From: Rhizobium mayense
Lineage (GTDB): Bacteria > Pseudomonadota > Alphaproteobacteria > Rhizobiales > Rhizobiaceae
Direction of reading: 5' to 3'
NCBI RefSeq assembly: GCF_030272705.1
Contig: NZ_JARFYM010000021.1
Span: forward strand, 1-64,000
DNA: 64,000 nt
The translations under genes were made by a program, and so were the position numbers. Every line of letters starts with the position of its first letter. Within the stretch, counting starts at the first letter, position 1. Under the pieces are notes generated by a model. It searched no databases. It saw nothing but the letters and a program-made list of their open reading frames with translations, and was not told where the DNA came from. Shown here piece after piece: positions 17,826 to 25,676 of this stretch.

Positions 17826-18824
17826 ATGAAAATTGCAGTTTTTAGCACTCACACCTACGACAAGACTTTCCTGGACGAGGCAAACCAGCGCGAACCGGCG
17901 CCCTTCGACCTGATTTACCAGGAAGCCGGTTTGTCTTTGCAGACGGTCGCCTTTGCGCAGGGCTGTGATGCCATATGCGTCTTCGTCAACGATGTTGTGA
18001 ACGCACCCGTCCTTGAGGCTTTGCACGGGCTCGGTGTGAAGGGAGTCTTTCTCCGTTGCGCGGGTTTTAACAATGTCGATATCGATGCGGCCCAAAAGCT
18101 TGGTCTGCTGGTTGCGCGCGTACCTGCCTACGCGCCAGAGGCGGTCGCGGAACACACGATAGCGCTGATCCTGACGCTTAACCGGCACACACATCGGGCT
18201 TATAACCGTGTCCGGGAAGGCAATTTCATGCTCAGCGGCCTGTTGGGCATGACCCTTCAGGGAAAGACGGTCGGCATCATCGGCACGGGCAAGATCGGAC
18301 TCGCTGTCGCGAAAATCTTGAATGGTTTTGGCTGCCGCCTTCTTGGGTTCGATCCAACGCCCTCCCCGGAATTTACAGCTATTGGCGAAATGGCGGACCT
18401 GGATAGCCTGCTGGCACGGTCTCATATCGTCACGCTCCATTGCCCGTTGTCTGAACACAACCGACATATGATCAACAGCAAGAAACTGGGTCTGATGAAA
18501 CCAGGCGCAATGCTGATCAATACGTCCCGCGGAGCTCTGGTCGACACGCGCGCGGTCATTCTGGCATTGAAATCCCGTCACTTGGGTTCACTTGGCATCG
18601 ATGTTTATGAAGAAGAGAGCGGGCTTTTCTTTCACGATCGGTCGTCCGATATCATCGATGACGATGTCTTCCAGCGGCTGATGACTTTTCCGAATGTTCT
18701 GGTGACGGGTCATCAGGGCTTTTTTACCACCGAGGCCCTGCGCGAAATTGCAGATGTCACGTTTGAAAACTTCAATTGCCTGGCCAATGGAAGAAGCTGT
18801 CCAAATGCGGTTCTGAAAGCATGA
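17826..18824 (+). CDS. ldhA: D-lactate dehydrogenase (fermentative, LdhA type)
   Basis: Interconverts pyruvate and D-lactate with NADH. 332 residues from ATG 17826, with AGGA about 7 bases upstream. LdhA-type N-terminus (MKIAVFSTHTYDKTFLDEAN), RCAGFNNVDIDAA, AEHTIALILTLNR, NAD site GIIGTGKIG, NTSRGALVDT with catalytic Arg, DVYEEESGLFF, and catalytic His in VTGHQGF; close in layout to E. coli LdhA. It lies 44 bases before a lactate permease gene, so the pair probably serves lactate uptake and oxidation, or export. Confidence 0.9.
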   Translation: MKIAVFSTHTYDKTFLDEANQREPAPFDLIYQEAGLSLQTVAFAQGCDAICVFVNDVVNAPVLEALHGLGVKGVFLRCAGFNNVDIDAAQKLGLLVARVPAYAPEAVAEHTIALILTLNRHTHRAYNRVREGNFMLSGLLGMTLQGKTVGIIGTGKIGLAVAKILNGFGCRLLGFDPTPSPEFTAIGEMADLDSLLARSHIVTLHCPLSEHNRHMINSKKLGLMKPGAMLINTSRGALVDTRAVILALKSRHLGSLGIDVYEEESGLFFHDRSSDIIDDDVFQRLMTFPNVLVTGHQGFFTTEALREIADVTFENFNCLANGRSCPNAVLKA

Positions 18825-18868
18825 AGCCTTCCTTTTGACACTACACCTGCAATCGAGCGAACCGGGAA

Positions 18869-20497
18869 ATGCCAATGTGGCAGCAGACATACGATCCGTT
18901 GGGAAACCTCCGTCTTTCCGCATTGGTTGCCGTGCTTCCTATCCTGTTCTTTCTGGTCGCACTGACCCTATTGAAGCTCAAGGGATTGACCGCTGCGATC
19001 GCCACGCTGGCGATATCAATCATCGTTTCTTCCGTCGTCTTTCACATGCCACTGGAAAAGATAGTTGGAGCCGCCGTCTTTGGCATCCTCAGCGGCTTGT
19101 GGCCGATCGGCTATATCGTGCTCATGGCGGTCTGGCTTTACCGGCTGGCGGTAAAAAGCGGCAAGTTCGACGTTATTCGGGGCAGCATCGCGGCGATTTC
19201 GGATGATCAACGCATCCAGGTCATTCTGATTGCCTTCTGCTTCGGTGCGTTCCTGGAAGGGGCTGCCGGATTCGGCGTACCGATTGCCATCTGCGCGGCC
19301 CTGCTCGTGGAACTTGGCTTCAAACCGATCAAGGCAGCCATGCTCTGCCTGCTGGCAAATGCCGCGAGCGGCGCATACGGCGCAATTGGCATACCCATTC
19401 TGGTCGGTGCGCAGCAAGGTGGAGTCAACCTGGCAGACCTGTCTGCCATGATGATCGTGATCGTCCAAATTTCCACGCTGTTCGTGCCGCTTTTTCTCAT
19501 TCTTGTCCTGGATGGCTATCGAGGTGTCAGGGAAACCTGGCCCGTACTACTCCTGATCGGCGTTCTGTTCAGCGGTCTCCAAACACTCACCTTGTCTTTT
19601 GTCGGACCGGAACTGACCAACATCGTGGCACCACTGGGCTCCATGGGCACGCTGGCATTGTTCATGCAGTTCTGGCAGCCAAAGCGGATATATCGAGAGG
19701 ACGGCGCTCCGCCGATATCAGCGCAGCGGTGGTCGCTGACTGAGGTCATTAAGGCTTGGTCGCCCTTTTATATTTTGACTGCAGTCATTCTGTTATGGAG
19801 CCTGCCGCAATTTAAGAGCCTCTTCGCGGCTGACGGTCCTCTCGCGGCCACCGTGCTGAAACTGGAAATCCCGTCCCTGCACCTTCAGGTTGAGGAAATG
19901 CCTCCGATCGTGGACACAACTGAGGGCCTGCCTGCCGTCTGGAACGTAGCTCTGATCAGCGCATCTGGAACCGCAATTCTGATCGCTGTCATTCTTACCA
20001 CCCTGCTCTCATCGAGATTGTCGCCTTCGGAAGCGTTCAAGCAGCTCAATTGGGTCATTCGCGACCTTTGGCGTCCGCTTGCCATGATTTCGATTATCAT
20101 GGCCGTCGCATATATTGCCAATTTCTCAGGAGCATCATCCAGCATCGGTCTGCGACTAGCTCGAACCGGCAGAGTCTTTCCGCTGATTGCGCCTATGATC
20201 GGCTGGTTTGGCGTGTTCATTACCGGCTCCGCCGTTAACAGCAATATCCTTTTTGCCCATCTGCAATCGGTTACGGCGTCTCAGATCGGGGCCAGCCCGG
20301 CGCTCCTGGTAGCCGCCAACACGAGCGGTGGTGTAATGGCAAAACTGATCTCGCCGCAGTCCATCGCCATCGCTGCGGCTGCCGTAGGCCAAGTTGGCCG
20401 AGAAGCAGACATTATGCGGACAACTCTGCTCTATAGTTTTGGGCTTCTCGCCTACGTCTGCCTTTGGACATTCACCTTGTCATTCTTGGTTTGGTGA
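18869..20497 (+). CDS. lldP: L-lactate permease
   Basis: 542 residues, about 12-14 membrane helices, LctP/LldP family. Diagnostic segments: MPMWQQTYDP at the N-terminus (family form MxxWQQ), FGAFLEGAAGFGVPIAICAALL, NAASGAYGAIGIPILVGAQ, ANFSGASSSIGLRLARTGR, GVMAKLISPQSIAIAAAAVG. Proton-coupled import of lactate, possibly also glycolate. GGGAA lies just before the ATG at 18869; a second ATG at 18875 is better spaced, but the first matches the family N-terminus. Likely co-transcribed with ldhA. Confidence 0.93.
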   Translation: MPMWQQTYDPLGNLRLSALVAVLPILFFLVALTLLKLKGLTAAIATLAISIIVSSVVFHMPLEKIVGAAVFGILSGLWPIGYIVLMAVWLYRLAVKSGKFDVIRGSIAAISDDQRIQVILIAFCFGAFLEGAAGFGVPIAICAALLVELGFKPIKAAMLCLLANAASGAYGAIGIPILVGAQQGGVNLADLSAMMIVIVQISTLFVPLFLILVLDGYRGVRETWPVLLLIGVLFSGLQTLTLSFVGPELTNIVAPLGSMGTLALFMQFWQPKRIYREDGAPPISAQRWSLTEVIKAWSPFYILTAVILLWSLPQFKSLFAADGPLAATVLKLEIPSLHLQVEEMPPIVDTTEGLPAVWNVALISASGTAILIAVILTTLLSSRLSPSEAFKQLNWVIRDLWRPLAMISIIMAVAYIANFSGASSSIGLRLARTGRVFPLIAPMIGWFGVFITGSAVNSNILFAHLQSVTASQIGASPALLVAANTSGGVMAKLISPQSIAIAAAAVGQVGREADIMRTTLLYSFGLLAYVCLWTFTLSFLVW

Positions 20498-20661
20498 CAA
20501 GTACGCTTTCATGCGTGGAGCTCGTGCAGGGTCGCGGCTCGTCTTCCCGCTCGCACATGTTCCTCACCGGCGTCGGGATGATGCTTGGCACCGGAAGACA
20601 AGCGCTTCCTCGACGACCTTCCGGGCCTACCACATAGCCCCAACCGGCTCGGGTTCCAGCG

Positions 20662-21905
20662 TCACCCGTCCGCGAAAAGGCCGGCGTACTGCTCACGCAG
20701 CACATTTTTCTGGACCTTTCCCATCGTGTTGCGCGGAAGTTCGTCGACGAACATCACGCGCCTTGGTTGCTTATAGCGTGCGAGGCAATCCCTGAGGGCC
20801 ATCAGTACCGCAGCTTCGTCCACCAACGCGCCGGGCTTGCGCACCACGACCGCCGTTACGCCTTCGCCGAAGTCCGGATGTGGCACGCCGATAACCGCAC
20901 ATTCGACGACGCCCTCCATCTGGTCGATCTCCCCTTCGACCTCCTTCGGGTAGATGTTATATCCGCCGGAAATCACAAGGTCCTTGCTGCGCCCGACGAT
21001 GTGGACGTAGCCCCGCTCGTCAATCTTTCCGAGGTCGCCCGTGATGAAGAAGCCGTCCGAAGTAAACTCGGCGGCCGTCTTTTCCGGCATGCGCCAGTAA
21101 CCCTTGAACACGTTCGACCCCTTGATTTCGATCATGCCCGTCTCACCAAAGGGTAGCGGCTTTCCGGTCGCAGTGTCGACGACACGGACCGTCACACCCG
21201 GCAGCGGAAAACCGACCGTGCCGGCGACGCGGTCACCATCGTAGGGGTTCGACGTGTTCATGTTCGTTTCGGTCATTCCGTAACGCTCAAGGATCGCATG
21301 ACCGGTACGGCTGCCGAACTGGACATGTGTTTCGGCGAGCAGCGGAGCCGAGCCCGAAACGAAAAGCCGCATATTCGCGACTGCATCCCTGTCGAGACGC
21401 GGGCTTTGCAACAGTCGCGTGTAGAACGTCGGAACTCCCATCAGCACCGTCGAACGGGACATCAGCGAAAGAACTTCCTCGGGATCGAACTTGGGAAGCA
21501 GGAACATTGAGGCGCCGGCCAGCAGCGTGACGTTGGTGGCGACGAAAAGCCCATGCGTGTGGAAGATCGGCAAGGCATGGATCAGCCGGTCGTCCGCCAT
21601 GAACCGCCAGCAGTCTTTCAACGTAGATGCATTGGAGAGCAGGTTTCCATGGGTCAGCATGGCGCCCTTCGAACGGCCTGTGGTCCCGGATGTGTAGAGG
21701 ATCGCGGCGAGGTCGTCCGTATCGCGGTCGACGTCGGTGAAATCGTTCTGTCTGTTATTGGCGATTGCGAGCAGGGATCCACCGCCGACGGCGTCCAGCG
21801 TTTCGACGATCGCACCTTGACGCGCCGCGATCGGGAAAACGGCCTCCTTCGCCGTCGGCGCGACGACGACCAGCCGAGGTTCGGCATCGCCGATGAAGTA
21901 CTCCA
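20662..21905 (-). pseudogene. matB: malonyl-CoA synthetase MatB, 5'-truncated
   Basis: The frame encodes the acyl-adenylate enzyme from about residue 95 of normal MatB onward: ELEYFIGDAEPRLVVVAP, P-loop LYTSGTTGRSKGAMLTHGN, ERYGMTETNMNTSNP, GDLGKIDERGYVHIVGRSKD, and catalytic Lys in PRNTMGKVQK. Upstream of ELEYF the family match ends and a stop follows within 25 codons (21966 region). The missing part includes the N-terminal acyl-binding region, so the product is probably inactive even if translation begins at the internal ATG 21660. MatB normally makes malonyl-CoA from malonate; its usual partner matA is absent here. Confidence 0.85.
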
Positions 21906-21914
21906 GCTCCGGAT

Positions 21915-22164
21915 CATGGACGTCGAAAAGGCTATAGCGCTGATCTCTGCGGCCGGCATCGAACTAACCGACAGGCGCCGCATAGCCAGCGACGACGGCT
22001 GGTCCCTCAGCTTTTCAAACGGAACCGAGATCCAGATAAGCGATACCGGCAAGATAGCAGTTTCTGGTAAAGGCGCCGAGACCGTCGCCCGCCTGCTCGA
22101 TCTGCCGAGCAAGCAGCATCGAGCAACCCATGGCAGCTCACGCCCTCACTCCAATGGTTCGTAG
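21915..22164 (+). CDS. orphan small protein or 3' gene fragment
   Basis: ATG 21915 starts MDVEKAIALISAAGIELTDRRR..., then DDGWSLSFSNGTEIQISDTGKIAVSGKGAETVARLLDLPS and a polar tail (about 82 residues). The alternating strand-like pattern looks like a genuine domain. It begins within 10 bases of the point where matB homology ends, so it is probably the surviving 3' part of a gene cut by the same rearrangement, now starting at a fortuitous ATG. Weak ribosome site. Its end overlaps the end of the convergent cytochrome gene. Confidence 0.45.
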
Positions 22165-23384
22165 CCATCGGTGAGCGTATCGAGGAAAGCTACGACGTCG
22201 TCGATTTCGGCGGGAGAGAGTGCCGGCTCGTCTCCCGCCTTTCGATCGAAAGGTGGGTCGGTGTTTATGTTGGCCTTTGCCGCCTCCGGCAGATCATCGT
22301 ATTTGTCTACGCTCCCGTCGGGCTTGCGAGGATACCAGCGCTCCGGATGGGTCTCCCGCTCCACGTAGAAGCGCACGGCGTCACGCAAGGAGTGAATGTC
22401 CCCATTGTGGAAGAAGGTCTTGCGAAGGGCAACGTTGCGCAGCGTTGGTGTGCGAAAGAGGCCGCAATAATCCTCACGCCCAACGAAATCGCCGCGCAAG
22501 GGACCACACAAGCCAAGATCGTAGAACGCCGGATCCTTGTTGGCAGGAATGTCGCGATTGCGGGGCACGCCGATGGAGATCAGCCCATAGTCGGTGAACT
22601 GCGGTGGCGTGCCATCTTTCCCACGCTGACTGACGTGACAGGAAGCACAATTGCCCTTATCGGCTGCATTGAAGAGGTCCAGTCCTCTTGCTTCCTGTAA
22701 CGTGAGCTGAGCCTTGCCGGCCAGGACTGCGTCATACTTGCTGGAATAGGGATAGAAGGTCCGATAGTCCTGCTGAAAGACTTCCAATGCCTTAACCGCG
22801 GTGCGAAAGACGATCGCCGGATCACCGACGGCCTTTAGCCCGGTAATATCGGCGATTGCCTTGCCGTAGCCCGCCGCGAGCACAAGACGGGTGACCTCCG
22901 CTTCGCTTTTATTGCCCATCTCAAAATCAGAAAGCAGGGGAATCCTCGCTTGCTCCCAGCCGCGATCGACCCGACCGTCCCAGGTCAGCCCACCCGTCGG
23001 TCCGTTGTCGACACTTTCGTCTGCCTCGTCCTCGGATTCGAAGAAGTGCTCGGTGAACGACGGCACCACCTGCAGATATTTGAGCGAGGGCACCGCCCGC
23101 AGTCCGGCCTGATGCAAATCGCCGCCGCCGAGTTGCACCCCCCTGTCATTCGCCGGCCCGAAGGCATGGCTGGGATCGTGGCAGGAGGAGCAGCCCATCT
23201 TGCCTGACGCAGACAGGGAGGGATCGAAGAAAAGGGCTTTGCCGAGCGCTCCCAAGGCCTGTGTTTTCTGTCGCACATCAGCGCGCGACAGAGCTTGGCC
23301 TGCATGGACCGAGGTCATCATGAGCAACAATGCAGCGGCAGCACAGATCCCGACCCACCGCCTTGTACGCGATTTGGATTGCAT
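22146..23384 (-). CDS. di-heme cytochrome c peroxidase/MauG-like protein
   Basis: 412 residues with a Sec signal peptide (VGICAAAALLLMMTSVHA-G). Two CXXCH haem sites are seen: MGCSSCHD at residues 65-69 and GNCASCHVS near residue 245. GKALFFDPSLSASGKMGCSSCHDPSHAFG is the classic CCP/MauG N-terminal motif. Near the C-terminus are RTPTLRNVALRKTFFHNGDIHSLRDAVRFYV and the EIDDVVAFLDTL motif. Periplasmic; reduces peroxide or oxidises a protein or organic partner. Divergent from the AcpA-like gene with about 160 bases between starts, so the two may share control. Confidence 0.9.
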   Translation of the reverse strand: MQSKSRTRRWVGICAAAALLLMMTSVHAGQALSRADVRQKTQALGALGKALFFDPSLSASGKMGCSSCHDPSHAFGPANDRGVQLGGGDLHQAGLRAVPSLKYLQVVPSFTEHFFESEDEADESVDNGPTGGLTWDGRVDRGWEQARIPLLSDFEMGNKSEAEVTRLVLAAGYGKAIADITGLKAVGDPAIVFRTAVKALEVFQQDYRTFYPYSSKYDAVLAGKAQLTLQEARGLDLFNAADKGNCASCHVSQRGKDGTPPQFTDYGLISIGVPRNRDIPANKDPAFYDLGLCGPLRGDFVGREDYCGLFRTPTLRNVALRKTFFHNGDIHSLRDAVRFYVERETHPERWYPRKPDGSVDKYDDLPEAAKANINTDPPFDRKAGDEPALSPAEIDDVVAFLDTLTDGYEPLE

Positions 23385-23546
23385 CGTTGTGGTCGCGTCC
23401 CTTCACGATCTCAGGTCTCCACCTCAAAATCGTTAGCTGGATTTTAGAATCATTTCAATTAGGACTTGCGTTCGCTTCTGCCCCGGATAAGCTGCCGCAT
23501 CAGGTGGAGGGACAGCCACCGGAACCCGGGGGGGAGGCCAGTTCAA

Positions 23547-25124
23547 ATGAAATCGATCACAGCTGCGGCGGTCTGCGCGTTAAGTCTCTCTGTAACGGCT
23601 TTTGGCCCTGCCATCGCCGGCGATAGCAACTCTGGCGCGAAGGCAGGATCTGCGCCGAATACAGCCGGTGATCTCAAGTTGATCGACACCGTTGTGGTCA
23701 TCTACGCGGAAAACCGCAGCTTCGACAATCTCTATGGCAGCTTCCCAGGGGCTAACGGGATTTCGAAGGCGCTGGCAAGCGCACGCATCCAGCGCGATCG
23801 CGACGGCAAGCCTTTCCGTGAATTGCCGCCGATCTGGGAGGGTCTTACCGCCAAAGGCGTGACGCCACCGGTGACCCAAGCGGAGACCGAGCATCTCCCC
23901 AATCGGCCCTTCCACGCGGACGACGCCAAGGGATTCAACCTCAACCCGAATACGATCACCCGCGACCTCTGGCACCGTTACTATCAGAACCAGATGCAGA
24001 TCGACGGCGGGCGCAACGACAAGTTCGTCGCCTATGCCGATTCAGGCGCGCTCGCCATGAGCCTGTGGGACGGCTCGAAGACGGCAATGTGGAAGGTCGC
24101 CCAGAAATACGTGCTGGCCGATAATTTCTTCATGGGCGCCTTCGGCGGTTCTTTCTTCAACCATCAATGGCTGATTTGCGCCTGCGCGCCCTATTATCCC
24201 AACGCGGATACCAGCGCCGCGAAGCCTTCGGTCGCCGTGGTCGAGCCCGACGGTGTGACCCTCAAGGCCGCGGCCAATTCGCCAAAATCGGCTATAGACG
24301 GCATTCCGAAGTTCGTCGCCGACGGCAATCTCACGCCCGATTTCTACGCCGTCAACACGATGCAGCCGCCCTATCAGCCGAGCGGTAACGGTCCCGCGCC
24401 GGACGGCGACAAGTCATTGGCGGATCCGAGCAAGCCAACGACATTGCCGCCACAGACTGAGCCAACCATCGGCGATATGCTTAACCTCAAGCACGTGTCC
24501 TGGGCCTGGTATGGCGGGGCTTGGCAGGATGTGCTCGACCACGGCAACAAGGACCCGGTGCCGAATCTTCAATATCACCACCAGCCTTTCAACTATTATG
24601 CAAACTTCGCTCCCGGCACCGCGGCCAGGGCCGAGCATCTGAGGGATGGCGGCTTGGCCGGCGCCGAGTTCATCAAAGCGATCGATGCCGGCACGCTGCC
24701 GCAAGTCTCTTTCTATAAGCCGCAGGGCAACCTTAATGAGCATTCAGGCTATGCCGATATTGAGGCTGGCGACGCCCATATCGCCGATCTGGTCGGGCAT
24801 CTGGAGAAGAGCCCGCAATGGCCTCATATGCTGGTCGTTGTCACCTATGACGAAAATGGCGGCCTGTGGGATCACGTGGCGCCGCCCAAAGGCGACCGCT
24901 GGGGACCGGGTTCACGTATTCCGGCAATTATCGTCTCGCCCTATGCGCGGCATGGCTATGTCGACCACACGCCAATGGACACGACTTCGATCCTGCGTTT
25001 CGTTACCCGCCGCTTCGAGCTGCCGACCCTGCATGGCATCACCGTACGCGATGCTGCGATCGCCGCCCATCGGCAGAAGCCACTCGGCGATTTGACCAGT
25101 GCACTCGTGTTCAAGGACAAGTGA
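23547..25124 (+). CDS. phosphoesterase-family acid phosphatase (AcpA/phospholipase C-like)
   Basis: 525 residues from ATG 23547, with GGGGGAGG 11 bases upstream and a clean Sec signal (MKSITAAAVCALSLSVTAFGPAIA). PF04185-type motifs: VVIYAENRSFDNLYGSFPGANG (metal/nucleophile region ENRSFD), NQMQIDGGRNDKF, DNFFMGAFGGSFFNHQWLIC, VSWAWYGG, VVVTYDENGGLWDHVAPP, and GPGSRIPAIIVSPYARHGYVDH. This matches the AcpA acid phosphatase branch rather than haemolytic phospholipase C. Acts in the periplasm on phosphate esters. An in-frame start at 23466 would precede the signal peptide and is rejected. Confidence 0.88.
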   Translation: MKSITAAAVCALSLSVTAFGPAIAGDSNSGAKAGSAPNTAGDLKLIDTVVVIYAENRSFDNLYGSFPGANGISKALASARIQRDRDGKPFRELPPIWEGLTAKGVTPPVTQAETEHLPNRPFHADDAKGFNLNPNTITRDLWHRYYQNQMQIDGGRNDKFVAYADSGALAMSLWDGSKTAMWKVAQKYVLADNFFMGAFGGSFFNHQWLICACAPYYPNADTSAAKPSVAVVEPDGVTLKAAANSPKSAIDGIPKFVADGNLTPDFYAVNTMQPPYQPSGNGPAPDGDKSLADPSKPTTLPPQTEPTIGDMLNLKHVSWAWYGGAWQDVLDHGNKDPVPNLQYHHQPFNYYANFAPGTAARAEHLRDGGLAGAEFIKAIDAGTLPQVSFYKPQGNLNEHSGYADIEAGDAHIADLVGHLEKSPQWPHMLVVVTYDENGGLWDHVAPPKGDRWGPGSRIPAIIVSPYARHGYVDHTPMDTTSILRFVTRRFELPTLHGITVRDAAIAAHRQKPLGDLTSALVFKDK

Positions 25125-25229
25125 GGACAGGGTTACGAACACTCCGAAGCGATCCCAGGGCGCGGTGGGACCACACATCAGAGCTTCGGCGAACGGACTC
25201 GGCTATCCGCTTTTCGCCGGCGCCGCGGC

Positions 25230-25331
25230 TCAAACGTGAGCTGCGCCACACTGGCGGAGTATCATGAAGGCGCGGCCAAGAATCATTCCTTTGCAATCTA
25301 TATCCAGATCGGCGTCAAGGTCGGTCTCTAA
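25230..25331 (+). pseudogene. 3' end of an unidentified gene
   Basis: A frame with no start of its own ends at TAA 25329-25331 and encodes CATLAEYHEGAAKNHSFAIY then IQIGVKVGL. The alternating hydrophobic C-terminus resembles a last beta strand of an outer-membrane protein, but it lacks a terminal aromatic residue. I treat it as a gene scrap. Confidence 0.3.
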
Positions 25332-25497
25332 TTAAAAAATCCTGAGCAGGAAGACTTGCCGCTCGGGTCTGCGAGCTTCACACGACGGGGAGCTGACCGG
25401 CGCCCGTAGGATGCTGGTCTTGACCATTTGCCGATGAAGGTTTTGAGAGGGCTCAAACTGAAGACGAAAACATTGGGTGAGGGTCAAGCCGCAAGGC

Positions 25498-25617
25498 TTA
25501 CGAAAATCGACCTAATTCCGCCAATAATTCTGTCCGCGACATACCGAAATCTCTCTCCGGGACTTTTTCAAACACGCATTCGGAGCAAGCGCGTTCATTT
25601 AGTTGCCAAAAAACCAT
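25498..25617 (-). CDS. possible 39-residue protein
   Basis: ATG 25617 has GGAG 6 bases upstream and encodes MVFWQLNERACSECVFEKVP followed by ERDFGMSRTELLAELGRFS. The C-x-x-C could bind metal. A+T-rich and in a region of scraps, so it could equally be chance. It lies divergent from prc, 60 bases away. Confidence 0.3.
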   Translation of the reverse strand: MVFWQLNERACSECVFEKVPERDFGMSRTELLAELGRFS

Positions 25618-25676
25618 AATTGCTCCACGAACGCCACTCATTAAAGATTCAACGGTGAAAGTAGGATCGAAGCTTG

